Below are positions 50,142 to 60,466 of a stretch of 64,000 bases of DNA, in pieces. Below the pieces are notes generated by a model. The model searched no databases. It saw only the letters and a list, made by a program, of their open reading frames with translations, and had not been told where the DNA came from. Within the stretch, counting starts at the first letter, position 1; each line of letters starts with the position of its first letter. The stretch is from Bacillus sp. FJAT-22090. Lineage in GTDB: Bacteria > Bacillota > Bacilli > Bacillales_A > Planococcaceae. The position numbers were made by a program, and so were the translations under genes. The DNA lies in assembly GCF_007676755.1 (NCBI RefSeq), contig NZ_VEBK01000008.1, positions 1-64,000 of the forward strand, given 5' to 3'.

Positions 50142-52071
50142 TTAGAGCGAGTTCTTCTAACTGCTCTTGTAGTTCTAGCCATTCATTTGAAAGCATGTCC
50201 TGTTTTTCTTTCCAAATATCTAACTCTAGTTGTAAGCGTTGCACTGCTTCGTGATTCTGAAATATTTCAGGATCACAAAGTTTCTCTTCAATAGAAGCTA
50301 TTTCGGCATCTACAGTTGGAATTTGACTCTCTAATTCTTCTAATTGTCGTCTGAGCTGACGTTCCTTTTTCTTCGCTTCCTTATCAATTGTTGAAGTACT
50401 AGTTTTTATGACAACCGTTTTTTCAACAACGGCATTTTCTTGAGCGAGTTCCTCGAGTTCTTGCTTCTTTTCTAAGTAGTAATCATAATCACCTAAGAAA
50501 AGGACTGCATTGTCAGCAGATAACTCAATTACTTTTGTGGCAATTCGGTTTATAAAGTAACGATCATGAGACACGAATATTATCGTACCTGGGAAGTCGA
50601 GTAATGCATTTTCCAATACTTCTTTGCTGTCTAGGTCCAAGTGATTTGTCGGCTCATCGAGGACTAATGTATTTGCTTTTAATAGCATTAGTTTTGCTAA
50701 TGCCAGTCTTGCTTTCTCTCCGCCTGATAATGTAGCGATTGTTTTTTGTACATCATCACCGGTAAATAAGAAACGTCCTAATACGGTGCGGACATCCTTT
50801 TCATTCATCAGTGGCCATTCGTCCCAAAGTTCTTGCAAGGCAGTTTTATTGCCAGTAAGAGCAGCTTGTTCTTGGTCGTAGTATCCAAATTGCACATTCG
50901 TTCCGTATTGAATCTTCCCAGCCGCACTTTCTAGTTGTTTCATAAGTGTTTTCAGTAAGGTAGATTTACCAACCCCGTTTGGCCCTACAAGAGCAATTCT
51001 ATCTTGTTTATAAACGGAAAACGAGATATTCGATGAAACCGTTTTGTTTGGATATCCAACAGAAACTTCTTCTAGACGTAATACGTCATTTCCACTTGGT
51101 CGATCAATCGTAAAACCAAAAGAAGCTGACTTTTCATCGCCATCCGGTGCATCCATCCAATCTGTTTTCTCGATGACCTTACGTCTGGACTGAGCCATTT
51201 TCGTCGTAGATGCTCGTGCTAAATTTTTGTTAACAAAGTCTTCTAATTTTGCCTTTTCCTCTTGCTGTTTTTCGTACTTCTTTTTATCAAGCTCATAATT
51301 TTTCGCTTTTTGCTCGAGATACGAACTATAATTTCCAACATATCTAGAAACATTGTGGCGAGAGACCTCATAGACAAAGTTCACCACTTGATCTAAAAAG
51401 TACCGATCATGGGAAACGATTAAAATGGCACCATCGTAATTTTTTAAGTAGTTTTCCAAAAAGCTTAGGGTTTGAATATCTAAATGGTTTGTAGGCTCAT
51501 CGAGAATAAGCAAGTCTGGTTTACTTAAGAGCATTTTTGCGAGAGCGAGTCTCGTTTTTTGCCCACCTGATAAAGCTTGAACAGGCTTGTCATAGTCTTC
51601 GGGAAAAAACTGCATGCCATGTAAAATAGAACGAATGTCCGATTCGAATCGGTAGCCCCCAGCTTCATTAAAAGCCAGCTGCAGTTCATCGTAAGCAGCT
51701 GTTACACGTGCATAGGCTTCAGAATTTTCATAAACAGTTGGGTCGGCCATTTGCGCCTCTAGGGATCGTAGCTCTTTTTCAGAGTCGATTAAATGACTAA
51801 AGATGGATTTCATTTCTTCCCATATCGTTAGTTTCGATTCGAGTCCCGCATGCTGTTCTAAATAGCCTAAGCGAACGTTCTTCGGCATAATAATATCACC
51901 CGAATCATAAGACATTTCTCCGGCAATTATTTTAAGTAAAGTAGACTTACCTGCGCCATTACGTCCGACTAATGCAACACGGTCGCGGTCTTGCACTTCT
52001 AGCTTTACACTTGTTAATATATCTTCACCATTAAAGGATTTAGTTACTTGATTGACTTGTAAAACAATCAC
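50137..52071 (-). CDS. ydiF: ABC-F family ATPase (translation factor type)
   Basis: 644 aa, two ABC domains on one chain without membrane helices. Walker A GRNGAGKST and GPNGVGKST; signatures LSGGQKTRLALAKML and LSGGEKARLALAKL; both Walker B LILDEPTNHLD / LVLDEPTNHLD. A charged linker of ~80 residues lies between the domains, and a coiled-coil C-terminal extension follows (residues ~560-640). Acts on the ribosome; position next to tsaD and rex is the same as ydiF of B. subtilis. GTG/ATG start at 52071. Confidence 0.95.
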   Translation of the reverse strand: MIVLQVNQVTKSFNGEDILTSVKLEVQDRDRVALVGRNGAGKSTLLKIIAGEMSYDSGDIIMPKNVRLGYLEQHAGLESKLTIWEEMKSIFSHLIDSEKELRSLEAQMADPTVYENSEAYARVTAAYDELQLAFNEAGGYRFESDIRSILHGMQFFPEDYDKPVQALSGGQKTRLALAKMLLSKPDLLILDEPTNHLDIQTLSFLENYLKNYDGAILIVSHDRYFLDQVVNFVYEVSRHNVSRYVGNYSSYLEQKAKNYELDKKKYEKQQEEKAKLEDFVNKNLARASTTKMAQSRRKVIEKTDWMDAPDGDEKSASFGFTIDRPSGNDVLRLEEVSVGYPNKTVSSNISFSVYKQDRIALVGPNGVGKSTLLKTLMKQLESAAGKIQYGTNVQFGYYDQEQAALTGNKTALQELWDEWPLMNEKDVRTVLGRFLFTGDDVQKTIATLSGGEKARLALAKLMLLKANTLVLDEPTNHLDLDSKEVLENALLDFPGTIIFVSHDRYFINRIATKVIELSADNAVLFLGDYDYYLEKKQELEELAQENAVVEKTVVIKTSTSTIDKEAKKKERQLRRQLEELESQIPTVDAEIASIEEKLCDPEIFQNHEAVQRLQLELDIWKEKQDMLSNEWLELQEQLEELALT

Positions 52072-52202
52072 GATTATTGCACCTCAATTCTATCCTAAGT
52101 GTAATAGATAGGGCTGTACGTTGCAACGCTCTAGCTTTACAATGGAAGAAATGTCTAGTAATATAAAATCGATTTGTTCCAATGAAATTAGGAGGGTTTT
52201 TA

Positions 52203-52847
52203 ATGAAACCTGAACTACCAAGAATTCCTCAAGCAACAACGAAAAGACTTCCATTATACTATAGATTTCTCCAAAGCTTTCATAATGCAGGGCATAAAAG
52301 GGTGTCTTCACAAGAACTGAGTGATGCGATGAAAATCGATTCTGCAACCATTCGAAGAGATTTCTCTCATTTTGGTGCACTCGGTAAAAAAGGCTACGGC
52401 TATGATGTCCCGACTCTACTGGAATTCTTCCGGAAAACACTAGACCAAGATGAAGCAGCTTATGTAGCGCTAATCGGCGTAGGTAGTCTAGGAACCGCTT
52501 TTCTCAAATACAATTTCCAGAAAAACCACAACACGAAAATTGTTGTCGCCTTTGATACGAAAGCTCCAGTAGAAGGAATGATGAAAAGCGATATTCCTGT
52601 TTTCCATCCAAGTGTCATGGAAGAAAAATTGAAAGAGCACGGTATTGAATTAGTAATATGTACTGTTCCAAGTCGCTCCGCCCAAGAAGTTGCTGATCGG
52701 TTGGCGAAAACGGATATAAAAGGCATATTGAACTTTACCCCGGTAAGGTTAAATGTCCCAGATTCAATTCGAGTGCATACGATTGATTTATCAGTCGAAG
52801 TACAAACACTAATCTATTTAATCCGAAATGAGCATACAGATGAATGA
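52203..52847 (+). CDS. rex: Redox-sensing repressor Rex
   Basis: 214 aa. N-terminal winged helix ([51 protein letters not shown]) and C-terminal NAD(H)-binding Rossmann fold ([15 protein letters not shown]). Released from DNA by NADH. ATG 52203 preceded by AGGAGGG; the frame opens at 52182. No Rex operator seen immediately nearby. Confidence 0.97.
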   Translation: MKPELPRIPQATTKRLPLYYRFLQSFHNAGHKRVSSQELSDAMKIDSATIRRDFSHFGALGKKGYGYDVPTLLEFFRKTLDQDEAAYVALIGVGSLGTAFLKYNFQKNHNTKIVVAFDTKAPVEGMMKSDIPVFHPSVMEEKLKEHGIELVICTVPSRSAQEVADRLAKTDIKGILNFTPVRLNVPDSIRVHTIDLSVEVQTLIYLIRNEHTDE

Positions 52848-52849
52848 AC

Positions 52850-52888
52850 AAAAGCCTTCCGCTAATTTAGTGGAAGGCTTTTCTTTAT
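52850..52888. terminator. Bidirectional terminator between rex and ydiL
   Basis: AAAAGCCTTCC pairs with GGAAGGCTTTT around a 12-nt AT loop; the 3' end of ydiL overlaps it. Confidence 0.9.
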
Positions 52889-53598
52889 GGCGTTTGAGAA
52901 TATTTTTCAAGAAACTGTTGAATGGCACCACCATAAAACTGAATGAGCACAACAAAACCGTTTAATAGCATATGGGAAATCATAGATGCGATAATGCGTT
53001 TCGTCTTATAATAAATAAAAGCAAATATAAAACCAGATACCGCATAAAGTAGGATATGTGTAAATTCAAAGTGAATAATCCCAAAAGCAATGGCACTGAC
53101 GGATGCAGCTACAAAGAAATTTGTTTTTGGAAGTAATGAACCGAAGATGATGCGACGGAAAATTAGTTCTTCTAAGATTGGTGCAAATAGAACGATTGAG
53201 AATATAGCCCATGGTACAGCATGTGCAATTTCTATGAAATCTGCAGTATTTTGAGAGCCCTGTTCTACTCCTAATTTTAATTCAATATTAGCTGCGATAC
53301 CTTGACCAAGCAAAACTAAGAAAAACCCAAGAATACCCCATCCGATTGTCGGCAACAGAGGAGATGGATTTCCTTTTAATGGACGTAAAAAAGAATTATC
53401 TTTTTTAACTAGGAGGAGAGTCAGGAGAGTAGCTAAGCACATGCTTATAAACACCCACCATCCTGATGCTAAAAGAGCTGGATCTTTTGCGTCCTTGGTT
53501 TGAAAAAGTTTATAAAGAAGCGGTGCAAAAACAGCTCCTGAAAGTTGCATGACACAGTATATTATTAATACATACAAGCCTGTTTTTTGTTGTTTCAT
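52885..53598 (-). CDS. ydiL: CPBP-family intramembrane metalloprotease
   Basis: About 237 aa, six to eight transmembrane helices with the CPBP/Abi motifs LEELIFRRIIFG (EExxxR) and FGIIHFEFTH (FxxxH). Start set to ATG 53598 (AAAGGAA upstream); the longer frame to 53637 lacks an SD. Corresponds by position to B. subtilis ydiL. Substrate unknown. Confidence 0.9.
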   Translation of the reverse strand: MKQQKTGLYVLIIYCVMQLSGAVFAPLLYKLFQTKDAKDPALLASGWWVFISMCLATLLTLLLVKKDNSFLRPLKGNPSPLLPTIGWGILGFFLVLLGQGIAANIELKLGVEQGSQNTADFIEIAHAVPWAIFSIVLFAPILEELIFRRIIFGSLLPKTNFFVAASVSAIAFGIIHFEFTHILLYAVSGFIFAFIYYKTKRIIASMISHMLLNGFVVLIQFYGGAIQQFLEKYSQTP

Positions 53599-53680
53599 CT
53601 TATTTAATTCCTTTCTGAATAACACTTCTCTTTCCATTGTAAAGGAAAAACGAAAATAAACAAAAAGATAATCTTCTCAC

Positions 53681-53709
53681 TTGCAAAATGTTCTGTAATT
53701 AATTATTAT
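53681..53709 (+). promoter_or_regulatory. groESL promoter
   Basis: TTGCAA (53681), 17-bp spacer, TATTAT (53704-53709); start expected just upstream of the CIRCE element. Confidence 0.7.
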
Positions 53710-53719
53710 AATAAGTGTG

Positions 53720-53746
53720 TTAGCACTCGATGAGTAAGAGTGCTAA
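53720..53746 (+). promoter_or_regulatory. CIRCE element (HrcA operator)
   Basis: Perfect TTAGCACTC-N9-GAGTGCTAA. HrcA binds it and represses groESL except under heat or unfolded-protein stress. Confidence 0.98.
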
Positions 53747-53784
53747 TAATATTGAATTTTACTATTTTAGGGAGGTAGTTTCAC

Positions 53785-54069
53785 TTGTTAAGACCATTAG
53801 GTGATCGTATCGTAATCGAATTAATCGAAGTAGAAGAAAAAACAGCATTCGGCATCGTTCTTCCAGACTCTGCTAAAGAGAAGCCACAGGAAGGGAAAGT
53901 AGTTGCTGTAAGTTCTGGACGAGTACTTGATAACGGCACTCGCGTAGAATTGGACGTAAAAGAAGGAGACCGCATTATCTTCTCTAAATATGCAGGCACA
54001 GAAGTAAAATATGAAGGCAATGAATATTTAATATTACGCGAAAGCGATGTATTAGCTGTAATAGGCTAA
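53785..54069 (+). CDS. groES: Co-chaperonin GroES
   Basis: 94 aa. [36 protein letters not shown] (mobile loop ~17-33) and the dome residues typical of GroES. TTG start as in B. subtilis, with GGGAGGTAG upstream. Heptameric lid of GroEL. Confidence 0.98.
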   Translation: MLRPLGDRIVIELIEVEEKTAFGIVLPDSAKEKPQEGKVVAVSSGRVLDNGTRVELDVKEGDRIIFSKYAGTEVKYEGNEYLILRESDVLAVIG

Positions 54070-54158
54070 TTAGAAATGTGCAAACGCCTATGTCTGTCCC
54101 GACAGGCAAGGCGCTGGAGTTGGATCAAATAAAAAACGAGACAATAATTGGGAGGTAA

Positions 54159-55799
<1,641 letters not shown>

Positions 55800-55805
55800 A
55801 CAACA

Positions 55806-55834
55806 GCTTAAAACCCTATACAGTTTGGGGTTAA
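55806..55834 (+). terminator. Possible weak groESL terminator
   Basis: AACCC pairs with GGGTT around 10 nt, followed by AAAGACTTTTATC. Poor T run; transcription might continue. Confidence 0.35.
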
Positions 55835-55905
55835 AGACTTTTATCTACTTAGAAAATAACCGTTGGGTAACAAAAGAGTAACATTTTCTTGAATATAGGT
55901 CTGAA

Positions 55906-56055
55906 TTAGAGGTTTTCCATGAGTTCTTTGAACTTTTGGGAAGCCTCTTTTTTCATCTCTTTTGTCACATGCAAATATACTTTTTTTGTCGTGTCTTCAT
56001 CTTTGTGACTTAATCGTTCCATTATCTGTGGGAGACTGACACCTGCCTCAGCAAA
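55906..56055 (-). pseudogene. Integrase (tyrosine recombinase) C-terminal fragment 1
   Basis: Minus-strand translation ends AEAGVSLPQIMERLSHKDED, then TTKKVYLHVTKEMKKEASQ and FKELMENL-stop: the last ~50 residues of a Tn916/phage-type integrase including the catalytic Tyr (KVYLHV). A stop (TGA) lies just upstream at 56056-56058, and the HxxR part is missing. Confidence 0.85.
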
Positions 56056-56073
56056 TCATGTAAGCCCAACTAG

Positions 56074-56397
56074 CTCCACATTTACATTTTGGTTTATAAA
56101 AATAAGGGGAGAATTAAGGCAGATGCAAAGAAACGGTTAGAAATAATTCAAACATCTCCAACTACTTAAAATGCCATGCGCTCTAATAGTTTTGTCTTAG
56201 GGTTACATAATTATTTTAATAGAGCTACTCACGTCAACTTAGCGTTCTCACGACTAGCCTACGAAATAGGTGCATCTATGTACAATCGTCTTAAACCTAT
56301 CGGTAAATATGAACACCCTAACAACACGCCACCTAAGGCGAATACACTCATTAAAACTTTGGGCATCACGGAATCGATGTTAGAAACAATCAAATAA
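56074..56397 (+). pseudogene. Group II intron reverse transcriptase/maturase, C-terminal fragment
   Basis: Frame VYKNKGRIKADAKKRLEIIQ, a TAA at 56166-56168, then SNSFVLGLHNYFNRATHVNL, AFSRLAYEIGASMYNRLKPIGKYEHP. Matches the maturase (domain X) end of intron-encoded RTs as I know them. No YADD active site or intron ends are present. Confidence 0.65.
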
Positions 56398-56878
56398 CCC
56401 AAATCAATAAGAGTCACTTGTAACTTATAATTGGAATAAGGGAAAAGCTGAAGATAACTTCAAATGCTTACCTATTACTAACGTTTAGTACAAAACTTTT
56501 TATGATATTATAAGAAATAAATCTGCAAATTGAGGTTAGGGATGATTAATTTTGCTGCAGAATTTGTTAAGTTGAGAATTAGTGAAAACATGGATGAATA
56601 CATGAGAGCTGCTAACGGAAAACTCTAGCTGAATAGCCGTTTAAAATCTCTTAATAGAATCAAACTATTATTAAATGCTCTAATAGGAGGTTGTACTATG
56701 ATTTTAAGCGAACTTTGGCATTTTTATGGGGCAGACAAATGATTCCAAGGATTTATCCCGAATACATTGCGAAGCGGAATCTCTTTTAGAGATCTACCCG
56801 CTGCTATTCTACTATTGGGCAGGCACTATGATTGAATTAATACATTTTTGAATGCTGAGATTGTGGAGGAAAGAAAAA
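56398..56878. other. Degenerate region after groEL, no intact gene
   Basis: Only short open pieces are seen, e.g. MINFAAEFVKLRISENMDEY from 56542 and MILSELWHFYGADK from 56698 (with GGAGG upstream), both ending in stops. Looks like decayed genes belonging to the same mobile-element graveyard. Confidence 0.5.
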
Positions 56879-57826
56879 ATGAACAAAACTGAGCGGCAGC
56901 TTGCAATCACGCTTGAATTACAGCGAAGCAAAACGCTGAGGGCAGAAGATTTAGCTTCTCAATTTGAGGCAAGTGTGCGTACGATATATCGGGATATTCA
57001 AGCACTAAGTGAGGCTGGGGTTCCAATTTTAGGCTCCCCAGGCCGGGGTTATTCCTTAATGGAAGGATATTTTCTGCCCCCGGTTAGTTTCACAGCAGAA
57101 GAGGCCGTATCCCTGCTCATGGGAGCTGATTTTATAGAACAAAAGTTGGATACAGATTACGGTATTTATGCAAAGTCTGCTAAACGCAAAATCGAGGCTA
57201 CTTTGTCGGAATCAGTGCGTAAAGAGTCAACACTTGTTCGAGAAACAATGCGACTGCTTCATGTAAGTGAGCCATCAACTGGAGAGATGGTAAAAACGTA
57301 TCTTAATCAAGTTCGTGACGCAATTTTAAAACAGTGCAAAATCAGTTTTATGTATATCAAAAAAATGCCAGAAACAGATGGGAATCGGAAAAATAGGCGT
57401 GTGGTCTCTCCATATGGATTAACACTGGTCCATGAAAATTGGGTTTTAATCGCACACTGCGATATGAGGCAAGACATACGTCATTTTCGCTTGTCCCGGA
57501 TGACTGAACTGTCTGTGTTGGAGGATCAATTTCTTCTACCAAATGATTTTGACCTAAGTAGCTATCGGCCTCCTGACAATCGAGACGAAAGAATCTTAAT
57601 TAGGGCAAATCCCAAAATTGTCGACAAGATCATAGAGGAAGTTAATTTTTATATTGAATCCATTGAAGAGCGTAAGGAGGATGTATTCTTTCAATTTCGT
57701 GTTCGGTATCCGGAGGAACTAATGCATTATTTACTTGGCTGGGGCGGAGATATCGAGGTGATTGAACCGAAGTCTTTACGCTTCAAGATTCGAGAAGTAG
57801 CGAAAAATATTTTAGAACACTACTGA
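56879..57826 (+). CDS. WYL-domain transcriptional regulator (YafY family)
   Basis: 315 aa. N-terminal helix-turn-helix (NKTERQLAITLELQRSKTLR, VRTIYRDIQALSEAGVPILGSPGRGYSL), then the WYL domain (ISFMYIKKMPETDGNRKNRRVVSPYGLTLVHENWVLIAHC) and a WCX-type C-terminus. ATG 56879 after TGGAGGAAAG. Heads a trio with DinB and EVE genes, and probably controls them in response to a ligand bound by WYL. Confidence 0.92.
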   Translation: MNKTERQLAITLELQRSKTLRAEDLASQFEASVRTIYRDIQALSEAGVPILGSPGRGYSLMEGYFLPPVSFTAEEAVSLLMGADFIEQKLDTDYGIYAKSAKRKIEATLSESVRKESTLVRETMRLLHVSEPSTGEMVKTYLNQVRDAILKQCKISFMYIKKMPETDGNRKNRRVVSPYGLTLVHENWVLIAHCDMRQDIRHFRLSRMTELSVLEDQFLLPNDFDLSSYRPPDNRDERILIRANPKIVDKIIEEVNFYIESIEERKEDVFFQFRVRYPEELMHYLLGWGGDIEVIEPKSLRFKIREVAKNILEHY

Positions 57827-57852
57827 CATACACCTGTCAGTAGTGTTTTTGT
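57818..57852 (+). terminator. Hairpin after WYL gene
   Basis: CACTACTGACA pairs with TGTCAGTAGTG around 6 nt, followed by TTTTTG. The stop codon TGA is inside the left arm. Would partly separate the regulator from the DinB-EVE pair. Confidence 0.85.
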
Positions 57853-57893
57853 ATACTGTGACTATACCAAGATGAAGAGGAGTTGCTTGAAGG

Positions 57894-58433
57894 ATGAGAA
57901 GTACAATGGAAGTATTGAAGTCATTTGAATTTACAGTAGAAAGATATTTGGCAGAACTGAAAAAACTCAATATGGAGAAATTACATAGAAAGGTGAACGA
58001 GGAAGAATGGTCCATTGGACAGATGTATGTACATTTAATTCAATCAGCTTTCATGCATCTGCATAATGTCGAGCAATGTTTAGTTGGCAGCGAATCGACA
58101 TTGAATCCAGCGAAGGAAAAAACTGAGCAGGGTAAGGTTGTTTTTAATCTACAACAATTTCCTGCCGTTCGTATTAAGGTCCCTGCTTCGCCGAATTATA
58201 CTCCGCAACCACCCGAGAGCATGGAGCATTTGATAGAAGGACTTCACAGTGTAGTGGAACGGATGAGGAATATGGAGTCAGTTCTACATCAAGCAACCGT
58301 AAGTAACAAGATACTTCATCCGGCGTTCGGTGCATTAAACGGGCAGGAGTGGTTTTTGTTGATTGAAATGCATTACAGACATCATTTTTTACAATTGGAT
58401 CGGTTGAAAACGAGTTTAGAATTTGAAAAGTAA
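57894..58433 (+). CDS. DinB-superfamily protein
   Basis: 179 aa four-helix-bundle protein. Metal-binding His in WSIGQMYVHLIQS (helix 2) and MHYRHHFLQLDRL (last helix), the DinB_2/YfiT pattern. Such proteins are putative bacillithiol- or mycothiol-dependent S-transferases or hydrolases. Start ATG 57894 (or 57906). 12 nt before the EVE gene, so cotranscribed. Confidence 0.85.
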   Translation: MRSTMEVLKSFEFTVERYLAELKKLNMEKLHRKVNEEEWSIGQMYVHLIQSAFMHLHNVEQCLVGSESTLNPAKEKTEQGKVVFNLQQFPAVRIKVPASPNYTPQPPESMEHLIEGLHSVVERMRNMESVLHQATVSNKILHPAFGALNGQEWFLLIEMHYRHHFLQLDRLKTSLEFEK

Positions 58434-58444
58434 AGGGATGCGTC

Positions 58445-58918
58445 ATGTCGAATATAACAATTCAGAACAGCAGATATTGGATTGGCATTGTATCCGCTTC
58501 TCATGTAAATTTAGCCATAGAAGGTGGGTTTGCACAGCTGTGTCACGGTAAGGCATCGCCTTTGCGTCAAATGTCTCCAGGTGATTGGTTGATATACTAT
58601 TCTCCTCGCACAGAGATGTCTAAAGGCAAGCCACACCAAGCATTTACTGCTATTGGTCAGGTCACGGACAACGGTGCCTACAAACATCAGGTATCGGAGT
58701 CGTTTGTACAATTTCGAAGAGATATTCGTTATATTCCTTGTAGAGAAGTTAAGATTGCATTGTTGTTAAACCAGCTCACTTTTACGCGTGGAAATAGCAA
58801 TTGGGGGTTTACATTCCGAAGAGGTCATTTTGAAATTGGAGCTGAAGATTTTATGACAATAGTTACCTTGATGTTAGATGGTAAGGAACAGGCGTTATCC
58901 GATTTAAGCAAAACTTAA
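58445..58918 (+). CDS. EVE domain protein (UPF0310 type)
   Basis: 157 aa. YWIGIVSASHVNLAIEGGFAQ, SPGDWLIYYSPRT and FTAIGQV form the PUA-like EVE pocket; ends FRRGHFEIGAEDFMTI. EVE/YTH relatives bind modified bases in DNA or RNA and often occur near defence genes. Follows DinB immediately. Confidence 0.9.
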   Translation: MSNITIQNSRYWIGIVSASHVNLAIEGGFAQLCHGKASPLRQMSPGDWLIYYSPRTEMSKGKPHQAFTAIGQVTDNGAYKHQVSESFVQFRRDIRYIPCREVKIALLLNQLTFTRGNSNWGFTFRRGHFEIGAEDFMTIVTLMLDGKEQALSDLSKT

Positions 58919-58984
58919 ACCACTGTTTATAATTTGTGAACAGTTCCACTTAAACAAACTAGTGCTTTAGTAAAAAAAGACAGC

Positions 58985-59026
58985 AAAAGATTAGCTTGGA
59001 AATACTTTTCCAAGCTCATCTTTTTG
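58985..59026 (+). terminator. Terminator of DinB-EVE genes
   Basis: AAAGAT-AGCTTGGAA pairs with TTCCAAGCT-ATCTTTTT. Confidence 0.85.
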
Positions 59027-59077
59027 TACAAATCAACTATTAACTAAAAGATATAGTATTGTAATCATGTAGCCGAT

Positions 59078-59373
59078 TTAAGTATTAATAAATAACAAAA
59101 TAATAGCGGAATAAATAAAAGTTAGATAGACATTTTTTGTGATTTGATCATCGAAATGTCCGAGTCTGTCCATAATTTGTTCGAGTGAAACACCAGCTTC
59201 GGCAAGCAGTGAAGTATGCGTATGCCTTAATGAATGTGGTGTTAACTCTGGGTTTAGGTTTGCAATCCTAAGCAACCTTGCCATTCTGTTTTGTACTGTC
59301 TTAATAATAATGGGATAACCACATTGACGTTCCAATTTTACAAAGATAAAGCCTTTATTATGATAAGCTTCCC
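59078..59373 (-). pseudogene. Integrase (tyrosine recombinase) C-terminal fragment 2
   Basis: Minus-strand EAYHNKGFIFVKLERQCGYP, then IIIKTVQNRMARLLRIANLN, PELTPHSLRHTHTSLLAEAG, VSLEQIMDRLGHFDDQITKN and VYL, after which homology stops (TFIYSAII...). The HxLRH, LGH and Tyr active-site parts are present, but N-terminal and last ~25 residues are lost. Complements fragment 1, which has just those last residues. Confidence 0.88.
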
Positions 59374-59395
59374 CCTAACTGCTTGATAAAAAGAA

Positions 59396-59432
59396 AAATT
59401 CCTTCTTTCAATATAAAAGTAGGAATTTTTGT
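59396..59432. terminator. Hairpin, possible terminator
   Basis: AAATTCCT..CTTT pairs with AAAG..AGGAATTT, T run on the right. Origin unclear; lies between the integrase fragment and a membrane protein gene on the minus strand. Confidence 0.5.
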
Positions 59433-59529
59433 CGTTTTAATATACTTATGGTTGCTCAATAGTCTAGTCTAGTTCAGCATAGTGAACATAAAAAGAGAGA
59501 TCTCGATATAAATTCCCGTTTACTATGCG

Positions 59530-59928
59530 TTAGACAGACACTTTTGATTGATTGCTTAAAGGATTCGAGCGCAGAACCAATGTAAACCAGACGGCAAATC
59601 CAAGATAAACTACTGTCAAAATAACGGATATGAAATGAAACTGCTCCGCCAACTGCCGGAATAGGGCAAAAAAGACAACGATGCAATGTATCAGATTTCC
59701 CAATACGACAGGTTTGTTATAGATGCCGCCGATCAGGGCAGAGCGTGTAAACCAATTCAACATTGCGAACCCTAAATATAGTCCTCCGATTATTTGCAGA
59801 AAAATCGGAACGATAGGTGAAGAGTCAATCTCTAATATTTTTGAAATTTCTTCAGGAATAAAGGTTCCTGCCAACCCCAACAAACCCATCACCACAGCAC
59901 TACTACTCAAAAGCCATTTTGTTTTCAT
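59530..59928 (-). CDS. Small membrane protein, four helices, unknown
   Basis: 132 aa. Four transmembrane segments (about 8-26, 38-60, 68-88, 98-120), short Ser/Asn-rich tail. No family recognised with confidence. ATG 59928 lies behind AAGAGGAAAAAA. Monocistronic. Confidence 0.7.
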   Translation of the reverse strand: MKTKWLLSSSAVVMGLLGLAGTFIPEEISKILEIDSSPIVPIFLQIIGGLYLGFAMLNWFTRSALIGGIYNKPVVLGNLIHCIVVFFALFRQLAEQFHFISVILTVVYLGFAVWFTLVLRSNPLSNQSKVSV

Positions 59929-60466
59929 TTTTTTCCTCTTTTCACCTAATACTTAAATTCTATAAATATCAACTAGGAAACTCCAAACAAGGCATATGTT
60001 AGTTTCAAACAGCAATAAACGACGAATACAGTCCTAAGTAATTTGGCAAACTATCGTTAAAAGGCATCCTAGAAACATAAAATTGCCTCCCTTTAGGATG
60101 GCTAATTTATTATATTCGACGAGACACCACTTGTTACCTTTAAGCAAGAGGGAACTTCAACAAATTTTGAAGTTCTCTGATTTTGAGCATTTCAGATAAT
60201 GGAATATTACATTTAAACTGACGGACAGGTTAGTGGAAAATATAAAAACTCAATTAACATTAATTATTAAAAGACTAAAAAACTTGTTTTTTATTATCAG
60301 AATCAAGACAAGTTTCAGTTATTATAGTTAAGTTTTCCGTCAATATATATAAAATATAGTACAAAAGAACTTCAAATTAATAATGCTAAAGACTTGGAAA
60401 ATCAAGTATAATTAATATGAAAGATTTACTGCAAAGTATAAATTTATGTATGGAAGGAATATATTA
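59929..60466. other. Long intergenic region with two hairpins
   Basis: GGAACTTCA-N8-TGAAGTTC (60150-60176) and AAACTTGT-N21-ACAAGTTT (60287-60323 approx.) are the only structures. No ORF with an SD. An sRNA ending at the first hairpin cannot be excluded. Promoter of the MCP gene not clearly visible. Confidence 0.4.
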
